Shown: piece by piece, positions 18,341 to 26,103 of the stretch
Numbering within the stretch: position 1 is the first letter of the stretch
Layout of the letters: each line of letters begins with the position of its first letter
From: CAXBPY01 sp003455275
GTDB taxonomy: Bacteria; Bacteroidota; Bacteroidia; Chitinophagales; UBA10324
Direction: 5' to 3'
Length of the DNA stretch: 64,000 nt
Assembly (NCBI GenBank): GCA_963977675.1
Contig: CAXBPY010000008.1
Span: 1-64,000 of the forward strand
Notes under the pieces: model-generated
Database searches by the model: none
Told to the model about the DNA's origin: nothing
What the model saw: the letters and a program-made list of their open reading frames with translations, nothing else
Translations under genes and position numbers: made by a program

Positions 18341-18760
18341 ATGAAAAAAAATAATTGGGATATCGCTTTGTTGATTCTTAGGATCGGAATTGGATTCTCC
18401 GTTGCCTATGCTCATGGATGGGGAAAAATTACAGGTGGAGAAGAAAAGTGGTTAAAACTTGGAACCAACATGAGCCTTATCGGAATCACCTTCGCTCCGG
18501 TATTTTGGGGATTCATGGCTGCGTTTTCTGAGTTCGCAGGTAGCATTATGATTGGTCTTGGCTTTTTCACAAGGTTGTCTTCATTCTTTCTTGCCTTCAC
18601 CATGTTCATTGCATTTTACATGCATATTCATGATGGGGATGGGTTTGGTGAGGCATCCCATTCATTCGATTTATTGATTGTATCTCTGTTCTTCCTTGTA
18701 GCAGGTGCCGGGAAGTATTCGCTTGATTCCAGATTTCGGTTTTCAAGGTGGCTACAGTAA
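18341..18760 (+). CDS. DoxX family membrane protein
   Basis: 139 aa with four membrane helices, the DoxX layout: ILRIGIGFSVAYAHGWGK, then GFMAAFSEFAGSIMIGLGFF, LAFTMFIAFYMHIHDGD and SFDLLIVSLFFLVAGAGKYS. Members are small inner-membrane proteins of the DoxX/DoxD superfamily, some linked to redox or sulfur oxidation, but no specific activity can be assigned. The typical GAGKYSLD near the C-terminus is present. It is monocistronic, 110 bp before the leucine dehydrogenase gene, which has its own promoter. Confidence 0.9.
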   Translation: MKKNNWDIALLILRIGIGFSVAYAHGWGKITGGEEKWLKLGTNMSLIGITFAPVFWGFMAAFSEFAGSIMIGLGFFTRLSSFFLAFTMFIAFYMHIHDGDGFGEASHSFDLLIVSLFFLVAGAGKYSLDSRFRFSRWLQ

Positions 18761-18799
18761 AAGAAATTCTGATATTTAAACTTAAGATAAGCTGCTGAG

Positions 18800-18829
18800 T
18801 TTGCGGCTTAAAAAATAAAGATAGATTTG
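18800..18829 (+). promoter_or_regulatory. consensus Bacteroidota promoter of the leucine dehydrogenase gene
   Basis: TTTG (18800-18803), an 18-nt spacer and TAGATTTG (18822-18829) match the sigma-ABfr-type consensus at every fixed position. The ATG at 18871 lies 41 nt further on. This is the best promoter match seen in the window. Confidence 0.7.
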
Positions 18830-18870
18830 TGCCCCTTCGTATTTAAGGAGAAAACCACAAACCAAAAAAG

Positions 18871-19977
18871 ATGAGTGTAGTAAAAAGCAAACCAGAAATT
18901 GATGTACCGCAGGAAGGAATCTTCAGTCAGATTGAGGGATATGAGCACGAGCAGGTTGCTTTCTTTAATGATAAAGCCAGCGGTCTTAGATCGATTGTAG
19001 CCATTCACAATACTATTCTGGGACCATCACTTGGTGGCACACGGTTTTGGAATTATAACAATGAAGCAGAAGCTGTTCGAGATGTTCTTCGACTTAGTCG
19101 AGGAATGACATTTAAAGCAGCGGCTGCCGGTCTCAATTTGGGAGGAGGCAAGGCAATTATTATCGGTAACTCAAGAACTGATAAATCAGAAGCGCTTTTC
19201 CGCCGGTATGGAAAATTTGTAAATAGTTTGGGAGGAAAATATATCACTGCCGAAGATGTTGGAACCAACACACAGGACATGGAATGGATTGCACTTGAAA
19301 CTAAACATGTGACAGGAATTCCCGAGAGCATGGGCGGTAGCGGAGACCCAAGTCCATTCACTGCATATGGAACTTTTCTGGGAATAAAAGCGAGTGCAAA
19401 GCAAATGTTCGGCAATGATGATTTGAGTGGAAGAAAGGTAGCAGTTCAAGGTATTGGCCATGTAGGTGAAGTTTTGGTAAAACACCTGATTGAAGCCGGC
19501 GCCAAAGTCACCGTTACCGATATTCATAAAGATCGCATCCAGCACATGGTAAAAACTTATGGCGTAAGCGCTGTTGAAAGTGATGAGATATATGATGTAG
19601 ATATGGATATTTATTCTCCTTGTGCTCTTGGCGCTACACTGAATACGGAAAACATTAACCGACTGAAATGCCATATTGTTGCAGGTGCAGCAAACAATCA
19701 GTTAGCTGACGAAAAATTGCATGGAAACATGCTTATTGAAAAGGGAATCCTTTATGCTCCTGATTTTGTTATTAATGCCGGAGGACTAATTAATGTTAGT
19801 TGTGAGTTAGAGGGTTACAACCGTGAGCGGGTAATGGATCAAACAGAAAAAATTTATAATCGCCTTCTGGAGATTTATACTATTGCTAAAGAAGACAATA
19901 TCACAACACAGGAAGCAGCCATGCAACTTGCTATAAAACGATTGAATGATATTGCCTCATTAAATTCAAGAAGGTAA
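18871..19977 (+). CDS. ldh: leucine dehydrogenase (Glu/Leu/Phe/Val dehydrogenase family)
   Basis: NAD-dependent oxidative deamination of leucine and other branched-chain amino acids to 2-oxo acids, in the cytosol. 368 aa, normal length. The dimerisation and catalytic domain shows GPSLGGTRFW and the lysine motif AGLNLGGGKAIIIGN. The Rossmann domain shows VAVQGIGHVGEVL. YAPDFVINAGGLINVSCE near the C-terminus is typical of leucine/valine dehydrogenases rather than GDH. It has its own consensus promoter and is followed by nusB after 102 bp. Confidence 0.93.
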   Translation: MSVVKSKPEIDVPQEGIFSQIEGYEHEQVAFFNDKASGLRSIVAIHNTILGPSLGGTRFWNYNNEAEAVRDVLRLSRGMTFKAAAAGLNLGGGKAIIIGNSRTDKSEALFRRYGKFVNSLGGKYITAEDVGTNTQDMEWIALETKHVTGIPESMGGSGDPSPFTAYGTFLGIKASAKQMFGNDDLSGRKVAVQGIGHVGEVLVKHLIEAGAKVTVTDIHKDRIQHMVKTYGVSAVESDEIYDVDMDIYSPCALGATLNTENINRLKCHIVAGAANNQLADEKLHGNMLIEKGILYAPDFVINAGGLINVSCELEGYNRERVMDQTEKIYNRLLEIYTIAKEDNITTQEAAMQLAIKRLNDIASLNSRR

Positions 19978-20049
19978 TTTCAAGCGGAAATTAAATTATT
20001 TAATTTAAGGTTTTTGAAATTTCTAAAATAGATACATGTACTCAAAGCC

Positions 20050-20081
20050 TTAAATCTTGATTTTTAAATCTAAAATCTTTT
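20050..20081 (+). repeat. AAATCTAAAATC-type intergenic repeat text
   Basis: The gap before nusB contains TTAAATCTTGATTTTTAAAT then CTAAAATCTTTT, units of AAATCT/AAAATC in near-tandem. A similar patch lies before ettA (54803-54853). Low complexity makes chance similarity possible. Confidence 0.35.
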
Positions 20082-21042
20082 GCTTTTATCAAGAAGAAAT
20101 ATTCGTATTAAAGTTATGCAAGTGCTTTACTCGCATTTGCAAGACAAAGAAATACCGTACACCAACCTTGAAAAAAACCTTCTGACAAATATTGATGAAG
20201 CTCTCCGTCTTTATCTTTATCAGATTTATCTCCTCTGCAAAACTGCTGAGTTTGCGGTAGAAGACGCCTCCATCAGGTCATCCAAATTTTTACCCAACGA
20301 GAAAGACAAACAGATTTCTGTTCGCATTTTTCATAACCAGGTGATACAGAGAATTTTTTTGGATGAAGATTTTAAAAAGCAGGTTCATCGCTTTCATTTT
20401 GAACTCTTGATTGATAAAGATTTTATCAGGAAATTTTTTCACGAGTTAAATTCTTCAAAGGAATATGAGCAATATGTAAATGAAAAGAACCCAAGTATTC
20501 GAGATGATAAAAAGATTCTTTTTTTTCTCTTTCATTCAATTCTTATGAGGAATGAATTGTGCCTTCAACATCTTGAAGACAATTTCAATAATTGGGCTGA
20601 CGACACTGTAATTCTTTCAAATCAATTATCTGCCTTTTTAGAAAACATTACCAAACAGTTGGAAAAAGAAGTTGATGAAAAAAAGAGGATTAAGATTCCG
20701 AACAATATGAAAGAAGAAAATGAGTTTGCGTCCGAACTTCTTAACAAAACTTACTACAACGAGCAATATCTTGAAGATTTAATTCAACCCAAACTCAAAA
20801 ACTGGGATATGGACCGCGTGGCCCAAACAGATCTAATTGTCATAAAAATGGCAATCGCCGAAATGCTTTACTTCCCATCTATACCGGTGAAGGCAACCAT
20901 GAATGAATATATTGATATTGTAAAAAGCTATTCAACTCCTAAGAGCAATGAGTTTGTGAACGGAATTATTGATCGAATTTTAAAGGACTTACAATCTAAA
21001 AACCTTATTAAGAAAGAAGGCCGAGGATTGATCGAGCTTTGA
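20080..21042 (+). CDS. nusB: transcription antitermination factor NusB
   Basis: RNA-binding factor that with NusE/S10 loads antitermination complexes on rRNA leader transcripts. 320 aa, longer than the roughly 140 aa of E. coli NusB, but extended NusB proteins are usual in Bacteroidota. The N-terminal SRRNIRIKVMQVLYSHLQ is the family signature. The C-terminal half (about 215-310) carries the conserved NusB core: DRVAQTDLIVIKMAIAEML and PVKATMNEYIDIVKSYSTPK followed by FVNGIIDRIL. TTG at 20080 is taken as start because no ATG precedes the signature. The long middle insert is mostly charged helices. Confidence 0.93.
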   Translation: MLLSRRNIRIKVMQVLYSHLQDKEIPYTNLEKNLLTNIDEALRLYLYQIYLLCKTAEFAVEDASIRSSKFLPNEKDKQISVRIFHNQVIQRIFLDEDFKKQVHRFHFELLIDKDFIRKFFHELNSSKEYEQYVNEKNPSIRDDKKILFFLFHSILMRNELCLQHLEDNFNNWADDTVILSNQLSAFLENITKQLEKEVDEKKRIKIPNNMKEENEFASELLNKTYYNEQYLEDLIQPKLKNWDMDRVAQTDLIVIKMAIAEMLYFPSIPVKATMNEYIDIVKSYSTPKSNEFVNGIIDRILKDLQSKNLIKKEGRGLIEL

Positions 21043-21383
21043 TTAATAGTCAGTCACTATTTTATTATTGTTATCTATTCATCGAACGATATATACCCAT
21101 TTAACGAATTATATTATATAATTTGTTTAATTAAATTGATGTAGTAACATCGATTTATTTAGTCCATTCGTCGAAATATTTCAACATATCGTCTTCAAAT
21201 GATTGACTGGAGCGGGTTTGATGGTGTGCAAAAGATTTGATGAATGTCGAAACAAATTTGATTCTTTTTGTCAAATGAAATCAATCATTCATCGAACAAA
21301 AAAAATAATTCATCGACTTACAAATAATTCCTGAAATATGTTTATCAAAAATACGAAGCGCAATAACTAATAAACTACTACCT
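21043..21383. promoter_or_regulatory. 341-bp intergenic region with repeated ATTCATCGAA-like words
   Basis: Very AT-rich, without an open frame or RNA gene that could be recognised. The word ATTCATCGAAC occurs at 21077-21087 and 21287-21297, with close relatives ATTCGTCGAA (21166-21175) and ATTCATCGAC (21308-21317). A related GAATGTCGAAAC is at 21242-21253. All precede the PLP-enzyme gene, the last two about 70-90 bp before its ATG. Such spaced direct copies suggest binding sites for a regulator, which is unidentified. Confidence 0.4.
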
Positions 21384-22649
21384 ATGAAACACATCATTAA
21401 CATCGAAAGTCGCAACCAAATTACCAATCAGGTTATGACTGAAACGGCCCAAAAGGGAATTGTTCAATTGTCAACTCAAGACAAGGTGCTTGACGGAAGA
21501 CAAATTACTGTTAAAGGTAAAAAATTGATTTCTTTCGGTTCTTGCAGCTACCTTGGCTTAGAAACACACCCAGCTTTAAAAGAGGCAAGTAAGGAAGCAG
21601 CTGAAAATTACGGAACTCAGTTTTCATCTTCTCGAGCATATGTTTCTTTAGGATTATATGATAAATTGGAAACCTTGCTCGGAGTAATGTTCAATGCTCC
21701 TGTTATGGTTAGCGCATCCACCAAACTTGGCCATCTGGCAAATATTCCGGTATTGGTTGAAAATCATGATGCTGTTATACTGGACGAACAAGTTCATGCG
21801 AGCGTGCAAATGGCTGTTCAATTATTGAAGGCAAGGAACATTACAGTTGAAATTATTCGTCACAATCGAATGGATATTCTTGAAGAGAAAGTTAGTTCTT
21901 TAAAAGAAAATCATCGTAAAATATGGTACATGGCTGATGGTGTTTATTCAATGTATGGAGATGCTGCTCCTTTAAAAGAAATGATGGAACTTGTATATCT
22001 CTATCCACAACTTAATTTGTATATTGATGATGCCCACGGATTGAGCTGGAAAGGACTTAATGGTTCAGGAATGGCAAAAACTGTGTTGCCCAGGCATGAA
22101 CAGATTTTCATTGCAACATCAATGGCAAAAGCATTTGGAGCAGGAGGAGGAATTATGATTTATCCAAATGATGACTATCGCAGGAAGGTTCGTAAATGCG
22201 GAGGCACAATGATTTTTTCCGGACCAATTCAGCCACCAATTCTTGGCGCCTGCATTGCATCAGCAGAAATTCATTTATCAAACGAGATTTATAAATTACA
22301 AAATGAGCTTGAAGGAAAGATCAATTATTTTATACAATTAGCTCAACATCTAGAACTGCCTTTAATCAGCAGAAATAATTCACCAATAAAATTCATTGGT
22401 GTGGGTAAACCGGGCATTGGATATAGCATGATCCGTCGACTAATGGAAGCTGGGTATTATGCTAATCTCTCTGTATTTCCAAGCGTAAGCTACAACCACA
22501 CAGGAATACGCCTACCACTGACAAATCATCTGACTTTCGAGGACATAGAAGGATTGTTATACACTGTTGCCGAGCAACTTCCATTAGCGTTAAATGAAGA
22601 GAAGTTTAGTATAAGACAGATTAACCGAGCTTTCAAAATTGCAGTCTAA
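21384..22649 (+). CDS. PLP-dependent alpha-oxoamine-synthase-like enzyme
   Basis: 421 aa, fold type I PLP enzyme of the class II aminotransferase/alpha-oxoamine synthase group (KBL, BioF, HemA, serine palmitoyltransferase, CqsA). Visible: SFGSCSYLGLETHPALKEA; the PLP-stacking histidine in DEQVHAS; the PLP-pyridine aspartate in YIDDAHGLSWKG; the Schiff-base lysine K249 in TSMAKAFGAGGG. The usual GSR-x-x-x-G substrate loop is replaced by SSSRAYVSLG, so it is outside the best-known subfamilies and the acyl-thioester and amino-acid substrates cannot be named. It begins a two-gene unit with a degenerate receiver protein 40 bp downstream. Sphingoid-base or signal-molecule synthesis are both possible. 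Confidence 0.75.
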   Translation: MKHIINIESRNQITNQVMTETAQKGIVQLSTQDKVLDGRQITVKGKKLISFGSCSYLGLETHPALKEASKEAAENYGTQFSSSRAYVSLGLYDKLETLLGVMFNAPVMVSASTKLGHLANIPVLVENHDAVILDEQVHASVQMAVQLLKARNITVEIIRHNRMDILEEKVSSLKENHRKIWYMADGVYSMYGDAAPLKEMMELVYLYPQLNLYIDDAHGLSWKGLNGSGMAKTVLPRHEQIFIATSMAKAFGAGGGIMIYPNDDYRRKVRKCGGTMIFSGPIQPPILGACIASAEIHLSNEIYKLQNELEGKINYFIQLAQHLELPLISRNNSPIKFIGVGKPGIGYSMIRRLMEAGYYANLSVFPSVSYNHTGIRLPLTNHLTFEDIEGLLYTVAEQLPLALNEEKFSIRQINRAFKIAV

Positions 22650-22689
22650 AAAAATCTAAATCTATATCATTAAATCAAAATCTAATTCT

Positions 22690-23121
22690 ATGTATTTTAA
22701 AATTCCAAACCCGGTTACAATTATGATTGTTGATGCATACCGGCAAAACTATGAATTGTTTAAAACCATTGCAGGGTTTTCTGATACACCCGTTAGATCT
22801 TTTCAAAAGGATAACTTAAATGCTGCTATCAACTATCTTTCTACACCAAACCTCACTAATATTCCTCCTGAAATTATTTTTTGCAATGAGCAAATCGGAG
22901 AACGAAACGGAATTGAGTTTCTTGAAAAGTTTGCTGAAACTAAATATGGAAAAGAAGGAGTGGTTCCTGTTTATTTAATTTCATCTAACAAAGATTCTAA
23001 TTCAATTATCAAGTCAGCAAGTGCATTTCAATTCTTCAAAGGAATTTTACAAAACCCGATTCAGATCGATGAACTCAATGAGATTCTTGTTCGCCATAAT
23101 TCAGTGGTGCATAAAGAATAA
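22690..23121 (+). CDS. degenerate receiver-domain protein (pseudo-response regulator)
   Basis: 143 aa, a single CheY-like domain without output domain. The first strand is TIMIVDAYRQN, where receivers usually have two or three adjacent acids. The strand that should end in the phosphoacceptor reads IIFCNEQIGERNGIEFLEKF, with Asn in place of Asp. The Ser of the switch is kept (VYLISSN). The conserved Lys-Pro is NP (GILQNPIQIDEL). Phosphorylation is therefore unlikely and a protein-binding role more plausible. It follows the PLP-enzyme gene by 40 bp on the same strand and precedes a strong terminator. Confidence 0.7.
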   Translation: MYFKIPNPVTIMIVDAYRQNYELFKTIAGFSDTPVRSFQKDNLNAAINYLSTPNLTNIPPEIIFCNEQIGERNGIEFLEKFAETKYGKEGVVPVYLISSNKDSNSIIKSASAFQFFKGILQNPIQIDELNEILVRHNSVVHKE

Positions 23122-23154
23122 AATTCAGTCTGATTATTTAGTTTAACAAAACGC

Positions 23155-23190
23155 AAAGGCCGTACATTCAAATGAGCGGCCTTTTTTATT
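23155..23190 (+). terminator. rho-independent terminator after the pseudo-receiver gene
   Basis: AAAGGCCG (23155-23162) pairs with CGGCCTTT (23177-23184) around a 14-nt loop and is followed by further T residues. It closes the PLP-enzyme/pseudo-receiver unit. Confidence 0.85.
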
Positions 23191-23273
23191 CCAGGCCTTT
23201 TATCTCCAAACAAAAAATAATATCGAATTCAAAATTTCTGCTAGAGCTTATTTTATAATTTCATAAAAAATAA

Positions 23274-23289
23274 TTTAGATTTGCCTAAA
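23274..23289. promoter_or_regulatory. MntR/DtxR-type operator overlapping the mntR promoter
   Basis: The inverted repeat TTTAG-N6-CTAAA spans 23274-23289 and resembles operators of MntR/DtxR repressors. The -7 promoter element TAGATTTG (23276-23283) lies wholly inside it. Bound repressor would block the promoter of its own mntR-Nramp operon, which starts 14 nt further on. Confidence 0.6.
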
Positions 23290-23302
23290 ATATAATTTTA
23301 AA

Positions 23303-23956
23303 TTGAAAAATATTTCTGAAGAAAACTACCTTAAGGCTATCTTCATTCTTAGCGGCAAGAATGATCAGGAGGTATTTACTAACGATCTCGCTCTCTATCT
23401 GAGCAATAAAGCCGCGTCAGTAACTGATATGCTTAAAAAACTTGCACAAAAAAAATTCGTCAGTTACAAAAAATACAGCGGTGTAACCCTTACTGAACAA
23501 GGAAAGAAGAAAGCCATTGACATTGTTCGCAAGCATAGACTCTGGGAATTCTTTTTAGTGAATCAGCTTGGATTTACCTGGGACGAAATTCATGAAGTAG
23601 CAGAACAGCTTGAACATATCCAATCAGATTTACTGATCGAGCGACTCGACGCCTACTTGCGGTTTCCACAATCAGATCCTCATGGAGATCCAATTCCAAA
23701 TAGAAATGGAAAATTTAAACAAACCAATTCAAAAGCTCTGGCTGAACTTGCTGAAAGATCTAACGCAATTGTTTTTACAGTTACAGATAAACCTGATTTG
23801 CTTCGCTATCTAAGCAAAATTGGAATTGCACTTGGCACAAAAGTTAAGGTGCTTGAGAAAATTCCATTTGATAATAGCTTGTTATTACAATTAAATGGAA
23901 AGAACAAAATTCAGGTCAGCGCAGATATTGCCAAACATATAAAGGTTCAACTATGA
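23303..23956 (+). CDS. mntR: DtxR/MntR family metal-dependent transcriptional repressor
   Basis: 217 aa. An N-terminal winged helix (about 1-70) carries SEENYLKAIFIL, NKAASVTDMLKKLAQKKFV and YSGVTLTEQGKK. The dimerisation/metal domain has RKHRLWEFFLVNQLGFTW, HEVAEQLEHIQSD and PHGDPIPN. A C-terminal FeoA/SH3-like part runs at about 145-217. Its ATGA overlap with the Nramp gene and the operator upstream suggest control of manganese or iron uptake, sensing the same metal. TTG at 23303 is the start. Which metal it senses is not certain from sequence. Confidence 0.9.
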   Translation: MKNISEENYLKAIFILSGKNDQEVFTNDLALYLSNKAASVTDMLKKLAQKKFVSYKKYSGVTLTEQGKKKAIDIVRKHRLWEFFLVNQLGFTWDEIHEVAEQLEHIQSDLLIERLDAYLRFPQSDPHGDPIPNRNGKFKQTNSKALAELAERSNAIVFTVTDKPDLLRYLSKIGIALGTKVKVLEKIPFDNSLLLQLNGKNKIQVSADIAKHIKVQL

Positions 23957-25830
23957 GTCAATTAAAATCAACTTCAAAATCATTAGAAGAAGTTCACTCG
24001 ACAGTTGACACTATAAAAAAAAGAAACTGGTTACAGACTCTTCTGGCCTTCGCCGGGCCCGCTTATATGGTGAGCGTTGGATATATGGACCCGGGAAATT
24101 GGGCAACAGATATTGCAGCCGGAAGTGCATTTGGCTACCAGCTAATTTGGGTACTTCTGATGTCTAACCTGATTGCATTATTGCTGCAAAGTCATTGTGC
24201 ACGCTTAGGAATAGTTCGAGGCCGTGATCTGGCACAGGCTTCAAAGGAAAATTATCATTCAATCATAAACATCCCGCTTTATGTATTGGCAGAAATTGCT
24301 ATTGCTGCCTGTGATCTGGCCGAAGTGCTGGGTCTCGCAATTGGTTTAAACTTACTTTTCCATATTCCACTTTTATACGGCGTTGCATTGGCTGTTCTTG
24401 ACTGCTTAGTGCTTTTGCTTTTAATCAATATCGGTATTCGAAAAATGGAGGCATTCATTATTTCGATGGTGGTGATTATGGGGGCTTGCTTTTTTACTGA
24501 ACTTGTAATTGCCAAACCCGATGCCCGAGAAATTGTTTCCGGATTTGTGCCAACCAAACTTAATGATGTGGCTCTTTACCTTGCGATCGGAATTATTGGC
24601 GCAACCGTGATGCCTCATAATCTGTATTTGCATTCGGCGCTGGTTCAAACAAGAAAAATTGATCGTTCACCTGGTGGATTGAAGCGTGCGTTTAGGTTCA
24701 ATGTAATTGATTCTGCTGTTGCTCTGAATCTAGCGTTGTTTGTTAATGCTGCAATTTTGATCCTCGCTGCTGCAGTTTTTTACACTCGTGGCTTATTCAA
24801 TATTGCTGATATTAATGAAGCACATAGATTATTGGAACCTCTGCTTGGTGCTTCATTTGCCCCGGTTCTTTTTGCTATAGCGCTAATTGCAAGCGGGCAA
24901 AGCAGCACCATTACCGGAACTCTTGCCGGCCAGATTGTAATGGAAGGGTATCTCAATCTGCGAATTACACCATGGTTACGAAGACTTATCACTCGAATAA
25001 TTGCTGTGGTTCCGGCGTTTTTAGTCATTTGGTTGAATGGCGAAAATTCAACAGGCGATTTGTTGATTCTGTCTCAAGTCATACTTAGTATGCAATTGGG
25101 ATTTGCGATCATTCCGCTCATTCACTTTGTAAGCGATAAAAAAACCATGGGAGAATTTGCAATTGGTCTTCCTTTAAAAATTGCATCATGGATTTCAGCC
25201 ATTGTAATTGTAGGATTGAATGTCAAATTGGTTGGAGAAGAAATTTTTTCATTACTTGAAAGCAGTGGAAACTCATGGTGGGTTTATACATTTATTATTC
25301 CTTCAGCTATTGGGGCTGCCTTGCTTTTATTATATATTACATTTTCTCCGTTTATATCAAAAGCCAATAAAAAACGAATTAGCATTCATCAACTGAAGAT
25401 ACCCGAGTTAATCGATCAGGAAGATTTTACACGAATTGCTATCACTCTTGACTTTAGTACAATAGATAGCAAAACAATTTCCCGGGCTGTTTACATTGGA
25501 AATAAGTCCGCCTCTTATCACCTGATTCATGTAGTAGAAAGTGCGGGCGCTATATTAATTGGCTCTCAAACAAGAGATAAAGAAGAAGAAGAAGACCTGC
25601 GACACTTATTTGCTGTTGCTGAAGAACTCTCTCGAAACGGATATCATGTCACTTATGAATTGTGCTTCGGAAAAAGAAGTGATGCGATTGCAAAATCAGT
25701 TCGTGAATTTAATGCGCAACTTCTGGTGATGGGAGCTCATGGCCACAAAGGGTTAAAGGATATTATTCTCGGCGAAACCATTTCACAGGTTCGTCATAAA
25801 GTAAAAATTCCAGTGCTGGCGGTAAATTGA
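23953..25830 (+). CDS. mntH: Nramp divalent metal transporter fused to a universal stress protein domain
   Basis: 625 aa. Residues 1 to about 450 form an Nramp/MntH transporter with about eleven membrane helices and both metal-site motifs: GYMDPGNWATD in helix 1 and ATVMPHNLYLHS in helix 6. They bring Mn2+ or Fe2+ into the cytosol with protons. Residues about 475-625 form a UspA domain (FTRIAITLDFSTIDS) with the nucleotide-binding signature MGAHGHKGLKDIILGETIS. The fusion adds about 170 residues beyond ordinary MntH and suggests gating or response by a nucleotide, which is inference. The start overlaps the mntR stop (ATGA), so translation is coupled. Confidence 0.92.
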   Translation: MSQLKSTSKSLEEVHSTVDTIKKRNWLQTLLAFAGPAYMVSVGYMDPGNWATDIAAGSAFGYQLIWVLLMSNLIALLLQSHCARLGIVRGRDLAQASKENYHSIINIPLYVLAEIAIAACDLAEVLGLAIGLNLLFHIPLLYGVALAVLDCLVLLLLINIGIRKMEAFIISMVVIMGACFFTELVIAKPDAREIVSGFVPTKLNDVALYLAIGIIGATVMPHNLYLHSALVQTRKIDRSPGGLKRAFRFNVIDSAVALNLALFVNAAILILAAAVFYTRGLFNIADINEAHRLLEPLLGASFAPVLFAIALIASGQSSTITGTLAGQIVMEGYLNLRITPWLRRLITRIIAVVPAFLVIWLNGENSTGDLLILSQVILSMQLGFAIIPLIHFVSDKKTMGEFAIGLPLKIASWISAIVIVGLNVKLVGEEIFSLLESSGNSWWVYTFIIPSAIGAALLLLYITFSPFISKANKKRISIHQLKIPELIDQEDFTRIAITLDFSTIDSKTISRAVYIGNKSASYHLIHVVESAGAILIGSQTRDKEEEEDLRHLFAVAEELSRNGYHVTYELCFGKRSDAIAKSVREFNAQLLVMGAHGHKGLKDIILGETISQVRHKVKIPVLAVN

Positions 25831-25889
25831 ATCGATAAAAATTTTGGTCTGATTAAAAAACCAGAATCAAAAAGTCATAAGGAAACTTT

Positions 25890-25973
25890 TTACCGAATTC
25901 TCTTTTCTGCTTTATAAAGAACTGCAGAGATAACTGCTACTAAAGTTGAAAGTGTGACAAAAGCTGAAATCAT
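25890..25973 (-). CDS. possible 27-aa single-helix peptide
   Basis: An ATG-started frame encodes MISAFVTLSTLVAVISAVLY followed by KAEKRIR and a stop: one hydrophobic helix with a basic C-terminal tail, the layout of many tiny inner-membrane proteins. It lies alone between two rightward genes. No promoter was recognised and the length is well within what chance allows. Confidence 0.2.
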   Translation of the reverse strand: MISAFVTLSTLVAVISAVLYKAEKRIR

Positions 25974-26103
25974 GACTGTATGTTTTTCCAAAAATAATTT
26001 GCACTAACGGCGCCTGATCTTAACCCTTACTCACAAAAACTGTTTCTCCGTCTGCTTTCTCAGACAAGGAATTCCGATACTATTATTGATGAAATTTTTT
26101 GAA

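Noticed and set aside
21077..21317. CRISPR-like direct repeats
   Set aside because: The copies are about 10 bp, differ from each other and are spaced irregularly (89, 121 and 21 bp); no cas gene is in the window.
21384..22649. Assignment as glycine C-acetyltransferase (kbl) or bioF
   Set aside because: The general fold fits, but the substrate loop differs and there are no biotin or threonine-degradation neighbours.
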